Assembly: GCA_024233135.1 (NCBI GenBank)
Contig: JACKPZ010000011.1
Coordinates: forward strand, 62,001-126,000
Reading direction: 5' to 3'
DNA length: 64,000 nt
Origin: Akkermansiaceae bacterium
GTDB lineage: Bacteria > Verrucomicrobiota > Verrucomicrobiia > Verrucomicrobiales > Akkermansiaceae
The translations under genes were made by a program, and so were the position numbers. Shown here in pieces: positions 18,259 through 26,926 of the stretch. Under the pieces are notes generated by a model. It did not search any database, was not told the origin of the DNA, and saw only the letters and a program-made list of their open reading frames with translations. The first letter of the stretch is position 1, and every line of letters begins with the position of its first letter.

Positions 18259-18720
18259 ATGCTTGCGAAAACTCTCAAGGAATACCTCGACGAACGGAAA
18301 ATCCGCTACGTCACCATTTCCCACTCGCCCGCCTACACGGCCCAGGAGGTGGCCCAGTCGGCGCACGTCCCCGGCACCCAGATGGCCAAAACCGTCATGG
18401 TCACCGTGGATGGCACCCTCGCCATGGCCGTCCTGCCGGCGTGCCAGCGGGTCGACGTGCGGGAACTTGAGGAGATCACCGGAAGCGACGACGTCACCCT
18501 CGCCCACGAGGAGGAGTTCAAGGACTACTTCCCCGACTGCGAGGCGGGCGCCATGCCGCCTTTCGGAAATCTCTACGACATGTCGGTCTACGTCTCGCCG
18601 GATCTGGCGGTCGAGCCCGAGATCGTCTTCAACGCCGGCAGCCATACGGAACTCGTCCGCATGCGCTGGCGTGACTACTACAATCTGGTGAAACCCCGCG
18701 TCGCGGAGTTCGCCCTCTGA
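18259..18720 (+). CDS. YbaK/EbsC-family aminoacyl-tRNA deacylase
   Basis: A complete 153-residue single-domain protein of the YbaK/ProX editing superfamily. It opens with a helical segment (LKEYLDERKIRYVTISHSP), the Lys-containing loop GTQMAKTVMVTVDG (the conserved Lys binds the tRNA 3' end) and the late segment EIVFNAGSHTELVRM. Stand-alone members hydrolyse mischarged aminoacyl-tRNAs in trans. The stop is followed by a strong hairpin, so it is probably monocistronic although it sits between the two halves of an ABC transporter. Confidence 0.87.
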   Translation: MLAKTLKEYLDERKIRYVTISHSPAYTAQEVAQSAHVPGTQMAKTVMVTVDGTLAMAVLPACQRVDVRELEEITGSDDVTLAHEEEFKDYFPDCEAGAMPPFGNLYDMSVYVSPDLAVEPEIVFNAGSHTELVRMRWRDYYNLVKPRVAEFAL

Positions 18721-18732
18721 AACCTGAAACCC

Positions 18733-18766
18733 GGAAGGCCGTCGCGGAGAAACCCGGCGGCCTTCC
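18733..18766 (+). terminator. Hairpin terminator after the deacylase gene
   Basis: GGAAGGCCG (18733-18741) pairs with CGGCCTTCC (18758-18766), 12 bp past the stop codon. There is no T-run behind it, so it is either a weak terminator or an mRNA-stabilising hairpin. Confidence 0.5.
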
Positions 18767-18838
18767 CTCGTACCGACAAACCGCCGGTTGAAACCAAACC
18801 CGCGCGGTGTTAGGCACAAGCAGCCGCAAGGCGACGCC

Positions 18839-19686
18839 ATGCTCTTCCTCGAACAACTCCGCGGCGAACTCCGCAAGCTCTACGCCCGCCCGCGGACCTG
18901 GATGGGGTACGGCGCCTTCCTCCTGATGGAGGCGCTCATCCTCACCGTTTACAAACTCGAGCGCAGCCAGCGGCACGTGCGCGACCTCGTGGAACGCAAC
19001 GGCCTCGAATTCGGCAACTACTACAGCTCCCTCACCATCACCTTCACGATCATGCTGCTCAGCATGTTCCTGCTGGGATCCATCTACTTCGCACTGGTGG
19101 CCGGCGACATCGTCGCCAAGGAAAACGAGGATGGAAACCTGCGCCTCGTCTTCGCCCGCCCGATCTCCCGCCTCCGGCTGCTGTTCGTGAAATACGCCGC
19201 CGTCGCGCTCTACACCTTCAGCTTCGTCTTCTTCGTCGGCATCACCGGCTATGCGATGGCCGTCGCCGCCGTCGGTTGGGAGGGCGGACTGTTTGTCATG
19301 GAACCGCGGATGAAGATCTTCGCCGCCTTCCCTCCTGGGGCGAAGGCGCCGCGCGTCTCGCGCTCTGCGCCGCGGGCATCGGCGTGAGCATGGTCACCCT
19401 CTCGTCGATCGCCTTCATGTTCTCGTGCCTCCGCATCAAACCCGCCGCCGCCACCATCCTCACCCTCTCGATCCTCTTCGTTGACATGATCCTGCAGGGC
19501 TTTCCCTTCTTCAAACCCTACGAGAGCTGGTTCGTCACCTGGCGCATGAGCGCCTGGCTCTTCCTCGCCGAGCAACACGTCTCGTGGCCCAAAATCACCG
19601 AGTCCTACGCCCTGCTCTTCGGTCTCAACGCCACCCTTTTCATCGTCGGCTGGCTTTCGTTCCAAACCCGCGACTTCAAAACCTGA
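18839..19686 (+). pseudogene. ABC-2 type permease, frameshifted
   Basis: The ATG at 18839 begins a membrane protein with an ABC-2 layout: a cytoplasmic N-terminus with a first hydrophobic stretch, GDIVAKENEDGNLRLVFARP (the typical 'E-x-x-x-G-T' loop before segment 3), then further segments. The frame shifts near 19330-19340 in CTTCCCTCCTGGGGCG. Adding one base joins MKIFAAFP to SWGEGAARLALCAAG and the reading continues to 19686, giving about 282 residues and six membrane segments. The two halves fit one family perfectly, so a missing base in the assembly is more likely than decay. It is the probable partner of the ATPase at 17029. Confidence 0.8.
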
Positions 19687-19746
19687 TCCTCACCGCTCCG
19701 GTCCGACGCACCTCGCATCATCCGCCATCGGACACCTGTAATCCCC

Positions 19747-21180
19747 ATGCGTTCCATCGATCCGGGACCTGACTTCGCAAGCTGGCGCGGAACCGCCCGG
19801 CGGCTGTTGGCGGAGGGTCTGAAGCCGGAGGAGATCCTGTGGGAACGGGAGAGTGGTTTGTTTTCCGAAACGGGAACGCCGTCCCCTGACCACCAGGTTC
19901 CCCGCTCCTCCGAACTCACCGTTCCGAAATCGTTTCTCGATCTCGCCCGCAACGTGGCCTGCCACCGGGATGATTCCCGGTGGGCGCTGCTCTATCAGAT
20001 CCTCTGGCGCCTCACGCATGGCGAGCCGGACTTGTTGGAGATCGCCAGCGATCCCGATGTCTGCCGCGCCCGTGGAATGGCGAAGAACGTGAGCCGCGAG
20101 ATCCACAAGATGCACGCTTTCGTTCGTTTCCGGAAAGCGGGCGAGAACCATGACGGACGGGAGCGGTTCACCGCATGGTTCGAGCCGGAGCACCACATCG
20201 TCGAAGCCGCCGCGCCGTTTTTCCGCAAGCGGTTCGCAAACATGGATTGGTCCATCCTGACACCCAAAGGATGCGCGTTCTGGAATGGCGAGGAACTCGT
20301 TTTCACCGAAGGTGTCGACCGCGATCCGTTCGAAAACACCGACCAGCTCGAAGAAGCCTGGCGCACGTATTACAGCAGCATTTTCAATCCCGCGCGGCTC
20401 AAGACCAAGGCGATGCAGGCGGAGATGCCGAAGCGTTATTGGAAAAACCTGCCCGAGGCCGGGCTCATCGACTCGCTCGTCCGCGACAGCCGCCACCGGC
20501 TCGACCGGATGGTGGAAACCACCGGACAGACGCCGAAACCCGCACGACCGGTCCGCTACCTCGAAGAACTGCGCGAAGCGTCGCGAGATCCCGGGGCGGC
20601 ACCCTTCGATCTAACGAACTTCGCCCGTCATCTCGACGCCTGCCGCCGATGTTCCTTGTGGGAACGAGCCACGTGCGCGGTGCCCGGCGAGGGACCTGCG
20701 GACGCGCGGATCATGATCGTGGGCGAGCAACCCGGCGACCGCGAGGATCTCGAGGGCCGGCCCTTCGTCGGCCCCGCGGGCAAGTTGCTGGATCGCGCGC
20801 TCGCCGAGGCGGGCGTCGACCGTTCCCACGCCTATCTCACCAACGCGGTGAAACATTTCAAATGGACGCCGCGCGGGAAACACCGGCTCCACCAGAAACC
20901 CGACGTCGGCGAGATCGAAGCCTGCAAAACCTGGCTGCTCCGCGAGCTCGACATCGTCGCGCCGCGCGTCCTGATCCTGCTCGGCGCCACCGCGGCTCGT
21001 TCGTCGTTGGGTCCCGGCGTTTCCGTCACCCGCGACCGCGGCCGGATCGATGCGCCGCAGCTCGCGGAGCGTGTGATCCTCACGGTGCATCCGTCCCACC
21101 TCCTCCGGCTGCCGGAAAAGGCGAAGGCTGCCGCGGAATACCGCCGATTTGTCGCGGATCTCGCGCTCGCGGCGATCTGA
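19747..21180 (+). CDS. udgX: DUF4130 (TIGR03915)-UdgX fusion, uracil-DNA-binding repair protein
   Basis: 477 residues. Residues about 50-250 match the DUF4130 'probable DNA metabolism protein' family (KMHAFVRFR, AWFEPEHHIVE, DWSILTPKGCAFW, RTYYSSIFNPARLK). Residues about 290-477 are a UdgX-type uracil-DNA glycosylase domain with motif A GEQPGDRED (326-334). The KRRIH-like loop is K378-H379-R380-L381-H382. In characterised UdgX proteins the His of this loop bonds covalently to the abasic sugar after uracil removal; H382 is the equivalent here. Two Cys-containing motifs (CRRCSLWERATC and EACKTWLL) fit the 4Fe-4S ligands of family-4-like UDGs. The radical SAM partner usually found with DUF4130 is at 1-836. 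Confidence 0.9.
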   Translation: MRSIDPGPDFASWRGTARRLLAEGLKPEEILWERESGLFSETGTPSPDHQVPRSSELTVPKSFLDLARNVACHRDDSRWALLYQILWRLTHGEPDLLEIASDPDVCRARGMAKNVSREIHKMHAFVRFRKAGENHDGRERFTAWFEPEHHIVEAAAPFFRKRFANMDWSILTPKGCAFWNGEELVFTEGVDRDPFENTDQLEEAWRTYYSSIFNPARLKTKAMQAEMPKRYWKNLPEAGLIDSLVRDSRHRLDRMVETTGQTPKPARPVRYLEELREASRDPGAAPFDLTNFARHLDACRRCSLWERATCAVPGEGPADARIMIVGEQPGDREDLEGRPFVGPAGKLLDRALAEAGVDRSHAYLTNAVKHFKWTPRGKHRLHQKPDVGEIEACKTWLLRELDIVAPRVLILLGATAARSSLGPGVSVTRDRGRIDAPQLAERVILTVHPSHLLRLPEKAKAAAEYRRFVADLALAAI

Positions 21181-21182
21181 GC

Positions 21183-22328
21183 TCACACCCGAAGGAAAAT
21201 CCCGCGGACGAAAAGGAAACGGCAGATCCACACCGCGGCCGCGAGCGCGAGCAGCGACAAAGTCAGGTCGCCGAAGCCGCGGTGGAGCTGCTCCAACGCC
21301 GCATGGACCCCGCCGCCGGCGATCCTGCGGGCGAGAGGCACGAGCGGGATGACATGCACGAGCAGATAGATCGTGATCGCGTTCATGCCGATCCAGACGA
21401 ACGGCCGGCACCAGCGGCGGTGGCCGCGGAGGTCGACGATCTGGTGGAAGATGCCCAGCAGCATCGCGCCGATGCCGGCGGTGAGCAGGACGAACGACGA
21501 GGTCCAGAGTTTCTTGATGATGGGAAACGGGACGTGCCACAGCAGCCCGAGCGCGATCCCGGCCGCGCCCCAGCCGAGCAGCAGGCGGACCTTGCGGGCC
21601 GGTTCCAACGCGGGATTTCGCAAGAGCATGCCCGCGAACACGCCGAGCAGGGTGGTCGCCACCGCCGGCAGGGTGCTCAGCAGGCCTTCGGGATCGTGGT
21701 CGCCATCCCACTTGCGGAACGGGAGGAATTCCTTGTCGATCCAGTTTGTTAGATTGCGGCCCTCCGCGAGGTCCCCGGCTCCGAAACCCGGCACCGGAAC
21801 GAAACCCAGCAGCGCCCAGTAGCCGGCGAGAAGCCCGACGGCGAGCGCGACCATCCCGCGGCGGCCCATCCACACGTAGGCGAGACCCGCCGCGAGATAA
21901 CACAAGGCGAGGCGCTGGAGCACGCCGAGCAACCGCACCTGCTCGATGCCGCCGGCGATCCCGCCGTACATCCAAACGCCTAACAAAAACAGGATGGCGC
22001 TTCGTCTCACGATCTTCCACGTCGTCGGCCCGCGCCCCGCGACCGCGACCGACTTCGCGAGCGAGAACACGAGCGAGGTGCCCATCACGAACGCGAAGAG
22101 CGGGAAGATCAGGTCGTAGAAATGAAACCCCGCCCACGGCGCGTGCTGGAGCCGGTCGTTGAGCGGCGGGTCCATCGGAACCATCTCCGACAAGGCCGCG
22201 AACACCTCCTCCATGCCGATGATGAAAAACATGTCGAGCCCCCGCAGCGCGTCGATGGACATCAGGCGCTCCGTCGCCGGCAACCGGCCGGCCGGGGAAA
22301 GCATCGAGGCGGGAGCGCGGTCCGACAT
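21183..22328 (-). CDS. HGSNAT/DUF5009-like membrane acyltransferase
   Basis: The ATG at 22328 is preferred over an upstream start at 22364. The 381-residue protein has about ten hydrophobic segments. The N-terminal motif SIDALRGLDMFFIIGMEE, with FDFIFP-like FYDLIFPLFAFVMG, is characteristic of heparan-alpha-glucosaminide N-acetyltransferase-like proteins. These pass acetyl groups from cytosolic acetyl-CoA to extracytoplasmic sugars. The family is common in Bacteroidetes and Verrucomicrobia polysaccharide loci. Its 3' end nearly abuts the UdgX gene (2 bp), in convergent orientation. Confidence 0.8.
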   Translation of the reverse strand: MSDRAPASMLSPAGRLPATERLMSIDALRGLDMFFIIGMEEVFAALSEMVPMDPPLNDRLQHAPWAGFHFYDLIFPLFAFVMGTSLVFSLAKSVAVAGRGPTTWKIVRRSAILFLLGVWMYGGIAGGIEQVRLLGVLQRLALCYLAAGLAYVWMGRRGMVALAVGLLAGYWALLGFVPVPGFGAGDLAEGRNLTNWIDKEFLPFRKWDGDHDPEGLLSTLPAVATTLLGVFAGMLLRNPALEPARKVRLLLGWGAAGIALGLLWHVPFPIIKKLWTSSFVLLTAGIGAMLLGIFHQIVDLRGHRRWCRPFVWIGMNAITIYLLVHVIPLVPLARRIAGGGVHAALEQLHRGFGDLTLSLLALAAAVWICRFLFVRGIFLRV

Positions 22329-22414
22329 CGCCCGCAATTTGGGAATCCGGCTTCCGGCACACAAGGAAAAGCCGCCGCTTGCGGGTGCGGCGGTTGTTTT
22401 GATAGAGAGACGGC

Positions 22415-22864
22415 GTGGTTCCCGGCTACTGGCAGATGGTTTCGAAGGCGCACATGTTCGTCGCGCTCGGCTTGTTCATCGCGTTCCACTTTCTCCACGG
22501 CTTCGGGAACTCGGAACCGGGTTGGGCGGGTTGGGTGGTTTGGAGCGAACTGGTGGACTTGTTTCGAAATTCGTGGGAGCAATTGGGCGATCCCCAGACC
22601 GCGATCATCGTTGCGAGTTTCCTGATGTGCTCACTGCTTTTGGTGACCTCTCCGTTTCTCGGCTGTGTCTGGAGAAAGTCGCTGCTCGCGTGGAGTGTCG
22701 CGACGACCAGCAGCGGGCTGGCGGCGCTCGGGTTCTGGATCGCAATTCTGGTCGATCCGCCGTCCACTTTCGGCTCCGGCGGAATCTGCCTCATGCTCGC
22801 GCCCCTGTTCAACTTCGCCGGCCTGATGCTGGCTCGGGCTGGGGAGCCGCATGAGTCGGAATGA
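22415..22864 (+). CDS. Small integral membrane protein, unknown
   Basis: 149 residues from a GTG at 22415, which has a purine-rich AGAGAGA about 5 bp upstream; the ATG at 22436 is an alternative. Three to four hydrophobic segments are visible (MFVALGLFIAFHFLH, TAIIVASFLMCSLLLV, ATTSSGLAALGFWIAIL and a last one near ICLMLAPLFNFAGLML). I recognise no family. It is divergent from the acyltransferase gene and convergent with the dioxygenase gene. Confidence 0.6.
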   Translation: MVPGYWQMVSKAHMFVALGLFIAFHFLHGFGNSEPGWAGWVVWSELVDLFRNSWEQLGDPQTAIIVASFLMCSLLLVTSPFLGCVWRKSLLAWSVATTSSGLAALGFWIAILVDPPSTFGSGGICLMLAPLFNFAGLMLARAGEPHESE

Positions 22865-22877
22865 ACGCCGCCACTCC

Positions 22878-23507
22878 TCAGAGTCCGCGCGTGCGGAACC
22901 ATCCGGTGACGCTCATCCGGGTCTTCCGCGCCTCCTCGACCTCGTGCCAGTAGTCGCCGGCGAGAAACACGACGAGCGTGCCGAGCCGCGGCTCGATCCA
23001 CTCGCAGGGGCCGTCCTGGCGGCCCGGTTCGGTCCAGATCCGCAGGCGGCCGCCGTCTCCCGGCTGCCAGCCGTCGTTGAGATAGAGGATCGCCGTCACC
23101 ACGCGGTCGGCCGTGCCGCGGTGGCGGTCGAGGTGTGCCTTGTAGAACGCCCCCGGCGGATAGACCGCGAAGTGGCCTTCGAAATCGAACAGTCCGAGGA
23201 AACACGCGCGGTTGATCTCCTGGCGGAGCGCCTCGAGCCGGGCGAGATATTGTTTCGCGGCGGGGCCGGTCGTTTCATCGCCGAGCCACAGCACGTGGTC
23301 GCGGCGCACGTCCTCGCGGATGACCCGCTCCGCTCCGCGGCCGACACCGGCGCGGCGGAAATCTCCATCCTCCCATGCGTGCAGGCTTTCTTCGGCAAGC
23401 GAGCGCGCGGCGGCCTCATCGAGGAAACCATCGAGGCACACCCAGCCCCGGGTCGCCAGACCCTCCACCACGGCGGCAGTTCCAAAAGCGGTCGCTTCGT
23501 TGTGCAA
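22878..23507 (-). CDS. 2-oxoglutarate/Fe(II)-dependent oxygenase (SM-20/prolyl 4-hydroxylase-like)
   Basis: This 209-residue protein has the double-stranded beta-helix oxygenase signature. The iron ligands H and D are in FYKAHLDRHRG and the distal His is in YWHEVEEARKTRMSVTGW, with an Arg about ten residues later to bind 2-oxoglutarate. The pattern AILYLNDGWQPGDGGRLRIW is typical of the 2OG-Fe(II) oxygenases related to SM-20/EGL-9. Such bacterial enzymes hydroxylate proline residues on translation factors or other proteins; the target here is unknown. It is cytoplasmic, with no signal peptide. Confidence 0.85.
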   Translation of the reverse strand: MHNEATAFGTAAVVEGLATRGWVCLDGFLDEAAARSLAEESLHAWEDGDFRRAGVGRGAERVIREDVRRDHVLWLGDETTGPAAKQYLARLEALRQEINRACFLGLFDFEGHFAVYPPGAFYKAHLDRHRGTADRVVTAILYLNDGWQPGDGGRLRIWTEPGRQDGPCEWIEPRLGTLVVFLAGDYWHEVEEARKTRMSVTGWFRTRGL

Positions 23508-23615
23508 TCAACTGCCACCCGGGCGGTTGGGCCGGGCCGGCGGATGAGCGCTTCCTATCCCGGCCGCGCGGCTTGCCAAGCGAAATCGGCGGCCGGGCAC
23601 CAAGTCGAAGCCCGC

Positions 23616-24479
23616 CTACTCCGCCACGGTCATGGTTTTCTGATCCTTGATCGAACCATCCTTGAAAACCGAAACGGCCACCTTCGTCTTGGAGTCCATT
23701 TCAAAGATCCAATACTTGTTCGGGTCCTTCATCAGATAGACCTTGAACGAATCCGGCCCGATGATTTCCCACTTCGTAAGCCAATAGATGCCCGTGATCC
23801 CTCCGCCTTCCTTCAATTCGATCACCGCATAGGGCTTGGTTTTGATGGTTCCCGCGCGCCACGACCATTTGGAACCAGTGAGCAGTCGATTCAACGCCGA
23901 CTCCCGGCTGCCGGGCCTGCTTCCGGCCAATTCCGTGGCGGCTTTCCGGCTCTTGGAGCGCTGGGCATCCTTGAAGTCGTCCAGGGCCACACGCACTTCC
24001 ACGGCCTCCTCCGTTCGGCCGGACTTGGTGAGGTCGGTGACGAGCTTGTTCAGCTGGTCGGCATAGTCCTTGTCCGCCTTCGCGACCGCGGCCTCGACCT
24101 CCGGAGCGAGCTTGGCCTTGTGCTCCTGATAGATACGCCGGAGTTTCGCGAGGTCCCCCGAGTTTTTCGGGTTCACGATCTGGTTTCCGGTGTCGAGGGC
24201 GTCGAGTTCGGCCTTGAACGCGAGCACTCCGTCGAGATCGCCCGCGTCCTGGGCGGTCGTTTTCCGTTTCTCCAGCGCCTTGCGGTATTTGTCCTCCAGT
24301 TGGGTCAGCGGTTTGGCGGCGTCCGCGAGGGAAACGTCGTGCATCACCTGGATCGCCGCGAGGTCGGCGTTCGAGCCGCTGTCCGCCGCGGCGGTATGAG
24401 CACCCGCGATCAGAACGGCGAGGACCCATGCGCTCCGGAGCCTGGCGAACGACGGACAAATATCCTTTTTCACGATCAC
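23616..24479 (-). CDS. Secreted coiled-coil hypothetical protein
   Basis: 287 residues. A signal peptide (LRSAWVLAVLIAGAHTAAA) is followed by about 140 residues of charged helix with heptad character (KPLTQLEDKYRKALEKRKTT, LDDFKDAQRSKSRKA). A C-terminal beta-rich domain of about 90 residues follows, with several Trp and Tyr (LLTGSKWSWRAGTIKTKPY). Proteins of this layout are widespread in Verrucomicrobia and Planctomycetes, and their function is unknown. It is monocistronic, and the 145 bp upstream likely hold its promoter and that of the divergent esterase gene. Confidence 0.7.
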   Translation of the reverse strand: MIVKKDICPSFARLRSAWVLAVLIAGAHTAAADSGSNADLAAIQVMHDVSLADAAKPLTQLEDKYRKALEKRKTTAQDAGDLDGVLAFKAELDALDTGNQIVNPKNSGDLAKLRRIYQEHKAKLAPEVEAAVAKADKDYADQLNKLVTDLTKSGRTEEAVEVRVALDDFKDAQRSKSRKAATELAGSRPGSRESALNRLLTGSKWSWRAGTIKTKPYAVIELKEGGGITGIYWLTKWEIIGPDSFKVYLMKDPNKYWIFEMDSKTKVAVSVFKDGSIKDQKTMTVAE

Positions 24480-24624
24480 ATCCTATCGGTGGGAGTCCAC
24501 CTGCCAAGCCGCATTTCACAACTTTCTACTCCGTTTGGCAGTGGATGGGAGATTGCCGCGCGAGCCACCGGTGCATAGACATGGAGGGCGAACCCGCGGC
24601 GTCCCACCTTCCTCATCTGATACC

Positions 24625-25500
24625 ATGACCCGATCGATCCCGTTCCTTTCTTTCCTCGCATGCCTGGTCCTGCCGCTCGCCTGTGCCGCGGAAACCCTCG
24701 ACGACCAACCGGTCGAGAAGGACAGGGGAGCGGCGGGCAAAGAAGACGCCTCGTTGCCGACCCTCTGGATCATCGGCGACTCGACGGTGAAGGTCGGCAC
24801 GCCGGGCCAGCGCGGCTGGGGCGACGAGCTCGCGCCGTTTTTCGACACCTCGAAGATCAATCTCGTCAACCGCGCCATCGGCGGCCGCTCGTCGCGCACC
24901 TTCCTGACCGAAGGCCGCTGGGATGAGATCCTCAAGGAGTTGCGGAAAGGCGATTTCGTCATCATGCAGTTCGGTCACAACGATGCCTCGCCGATCAACG
25001 AGAAGCCGCCGGTCAACGCGTCCACCCGCGCCCGCGGTGTCATCCGCAACAACAGTGACGAGACCGTCGATGTGATCAACATCCTCACCGGCAAGCCGGA
25101 GACCGTGCACAGCTACGGTTGGTACCTGCGCCGCTTCACGACGACGGCGAAGGAGAGGGGGGCCACCGCCATCGTCTGTTCGCCAATCCCTCGCAAGAGC
25201 TGGAACGAGGAAGGAAACATCAACCGCGCCACCGCATCGTGGACACTCTGGGCGCGGCAGGCGGCGGAGCAGACCGGCGCGGATTTCATCGATCTCAACG
25301 AGATCATCGCCCGCTCCTACGAGCGGATCGGCCCGGAGAAGGTGGAGCCTTTGTTTGCCGACCAAGGAACCCACACCTCACCGGAAGGCGCGGCGTTCAA
25401 CGCGAGGGCGGTGGTTTCCGGGCTCCGCTCGCTGGACCGGAACCCGCTCGCCTTCGCGCTTTCGGCGGAAGGAAAAGCGGTGCCGGCCTTCGCGCCGTGA
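24625..25500 (+). CDS. Secreted SGNH acetylesterase (rhamnogalacturonan acetylesterase-like), copy 2
   Basis: The ATG at 24625 opens a signal peptide (MTRSIPFLSFLACLVLPLACA) and gives 291 residues. SGNH blocks: GDST with nucleophile S53, the Gly block in AIGGRSSRTF, FGHND for the Asn block, and D-x-x-x-H in ADQGTHTSPEG as the Asp/His pair. This C-terminal pair is more canonical than in copy 1 (8406-9305). CE12-like pectin acetylesterase activity is expected outside the cytoplasm. The gene lies between a divergent secreted-protein gene and a PP2C phosphatase gene, with no obvious operon. Confidence 0.88.
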   Translation: MTRSIPFLSFLACLVLPLACAAETLDDQPVEKDRGAAGKEDASLPTLWIIGDSTVKVGTPGQRGWGDELAPFFDTSKINLVNRAIGGRSSRTFLTEGRWDEILKELRKGDFVIMQFGHNDASPINEKPPVNASTRARGVIRNNSDETVDVINILTGKPETVHSYGWYLRRFTTTAKERGATAIVCSPIPRKSWNEEGNINRATASWTLWARQAAEQTGADFIDLNEIIARSYERIGPEKVEPLFADQGTHTSPEGAAFNARAVVSGLRSLDRNPLAFALSAEGKAVPAFAP

Positions 25501-25587
25501 GCGGCGAAGCTTGCGAAGGACGTCGTTGCAAGCACGCCGTTCCGTGTGTTAGGTACGGGTCCAAACCCAAAACCCGATTCAGAATCC

Positions 25588-26805
25588 ATGGAAGAGCCCA
25601 GGTTTCCAGCCGGCCTCACGCGCAGTGGGATGCTTCAGCAGTTGATGGATCACATCTCCGACAACATCTACTTCAAGGACCGCGAGGGACGCATCGTCCT
25701 GCTCAGCCAGTGGGGTGCGCGATGGTATGGCTATGACTCGCCGGACGAGGTGCTCGGGAAAACCGACGAGGATCTGTTCACCGCGGAGCACGCCACCGGC
25801 GCCCGCGCCGACGAGCTGCGGGTGATGGAAACCGGCGAGCCGGTGACAGGCATCGAGGAAAAGGAGACCTGGGCCGGCGGCCGGGAAACATGGGCCTCCA
25901 CCACCAAGATGCCATTGCGCGACGACAACGGGAACATCGTCGGGATCTTCGGCATTTCCCGCGACATCACGGCGCAGAAGGAACACGAACTCCTCATCCA
26001 GCGGATGAAGGAGCAGATGGAGGCCGAGCTTCACCGCGCCAGCGAGGTCCAGCGTTCGTTCCTGTCCGCGCGGCGCGTCCGGTTTCCCGAAAGCCCCGTC
26101 GCGGGAGCCGGCTCCATCCACGTCATCCACGAATACCGCCCGAGCGGCCCGGTGGGCGGGGATTTCTTCTGCCTGCTGCCGCTGTCCGATACGCGCGTCG
26201 GCATCTTCATCGCCGACGTGATGGGCCACGGCGTGGGCGCGGCGCTCACGATGTCCGCGCTCAACGCGATGGTCCGCAGCGAGGCCGCGCGGCTCGAAAA
26301 CCCGGATGAATTCCTCCAACGCCTCAACCGCCGCCTGCGCGAAGTCATCTCGCGCGAGGACGAGTTCGAGTTCATCACCGCGTTTTATCTGGTCATCGAC
26401 ACCGCGGACGGCATGACGCGCTACGCCACCGCCGGCCACCCCGCGCCGCTGGTGATTCGTGCGGAAACAAAACGCGCGGAGCGTTTGTTCGAGCGCGGCG
26501 AGCTGGGCGGACCGGCGCTGATGCTGATGAGGGAGCCGGCTTTCATGACCGGCGGGAACCGCCTCGCTCCGGGCGACCGCCTGCTGCTCTTCACCGACGG
26601 CATCACGGAAATGCCCTGCCGCGCCGACGGCGGCGAGGACATCGGGATCGACGGCCTCATCGACTGGCTCAACGAACATCCCGCCGACGTCCTCGCGGAC
26701 CTCGTCGGCGGTGTCACCACCGCCGTCCTGTCCCTTTCGAAGTCGATGGCGTTCAAAGACGACGTCTGCCTCGTGGGGGTCGAGTTCGAGGAGTGCGGAG
26801 AGTAG
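25588..26805 (+). CDS. PAS-domain PP2C/RsbU-type serine phosphatase
   Basis: 405 residues from the ATG at 25588; an in-frame GTG at 25546 would add 14. Residues about 10-130 are a PAS domain ending in the PAC-type string GIFGISRDITAQKEHE. A coiled linker follows (IQRMKEQMEAELHRASEVQ), then an SpoIIE/RsbU PPM phosphatase with metal-binding motifs GGDFF and DVMGHGVGAA, GHPAPLV and LFTDGITE. Such proteins dephosphorylate anti-sigma-antagonist proteins in partner-switching control of sigma factors, with the PAS domain as sensor. No cognate RsbV/RsbW genes are adjacent. Confidence 0.9.
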   Translation: MEEPRFPAGLTRSGMLQQLMDHISDNIYFKDREGRIVLLSQWGARWYGYDSPDEVLGKTDEDLFTAEHATGARADELRVMETGEPVTGIEEKETWAGGRETWASTTKMPLRDDNGNIVGIFGISRDITAQKEHELLIQRMKEQMEAELHRASEVQRSFLSARRVRFPESPVAGAGSIHVIHEYRPSGPVGGDFFCLLPLSDTRVGIFIADVMGHGVGAALTMSALNAMVRSEAARLENPDEFLQRLNRRLREVISREDEFEFITAFYLVIDTADGMTRYATAGHPAPLVIRAETKRAERLFERGELGGPALMLMREPAFMTGGNRLAPGDRLLLFTDGITEMPCRADGGEDIGIDGLIDWLNEHPADVLADLVGGVTTAVLSLSKSMAFKDDVCLVGVEFEECGE

Positions 26806-26926
26806 TTGCGGTTTCTCACCGGGAATACCGGACAAGTTCGCCTTTCCACCGGCAGGCCGGAGATTCGCAGGGACGAAAATCCTTGCCCTGCGGGATGATG
26901 TTTTGCTTCCTCGGTGCGCAAATATT

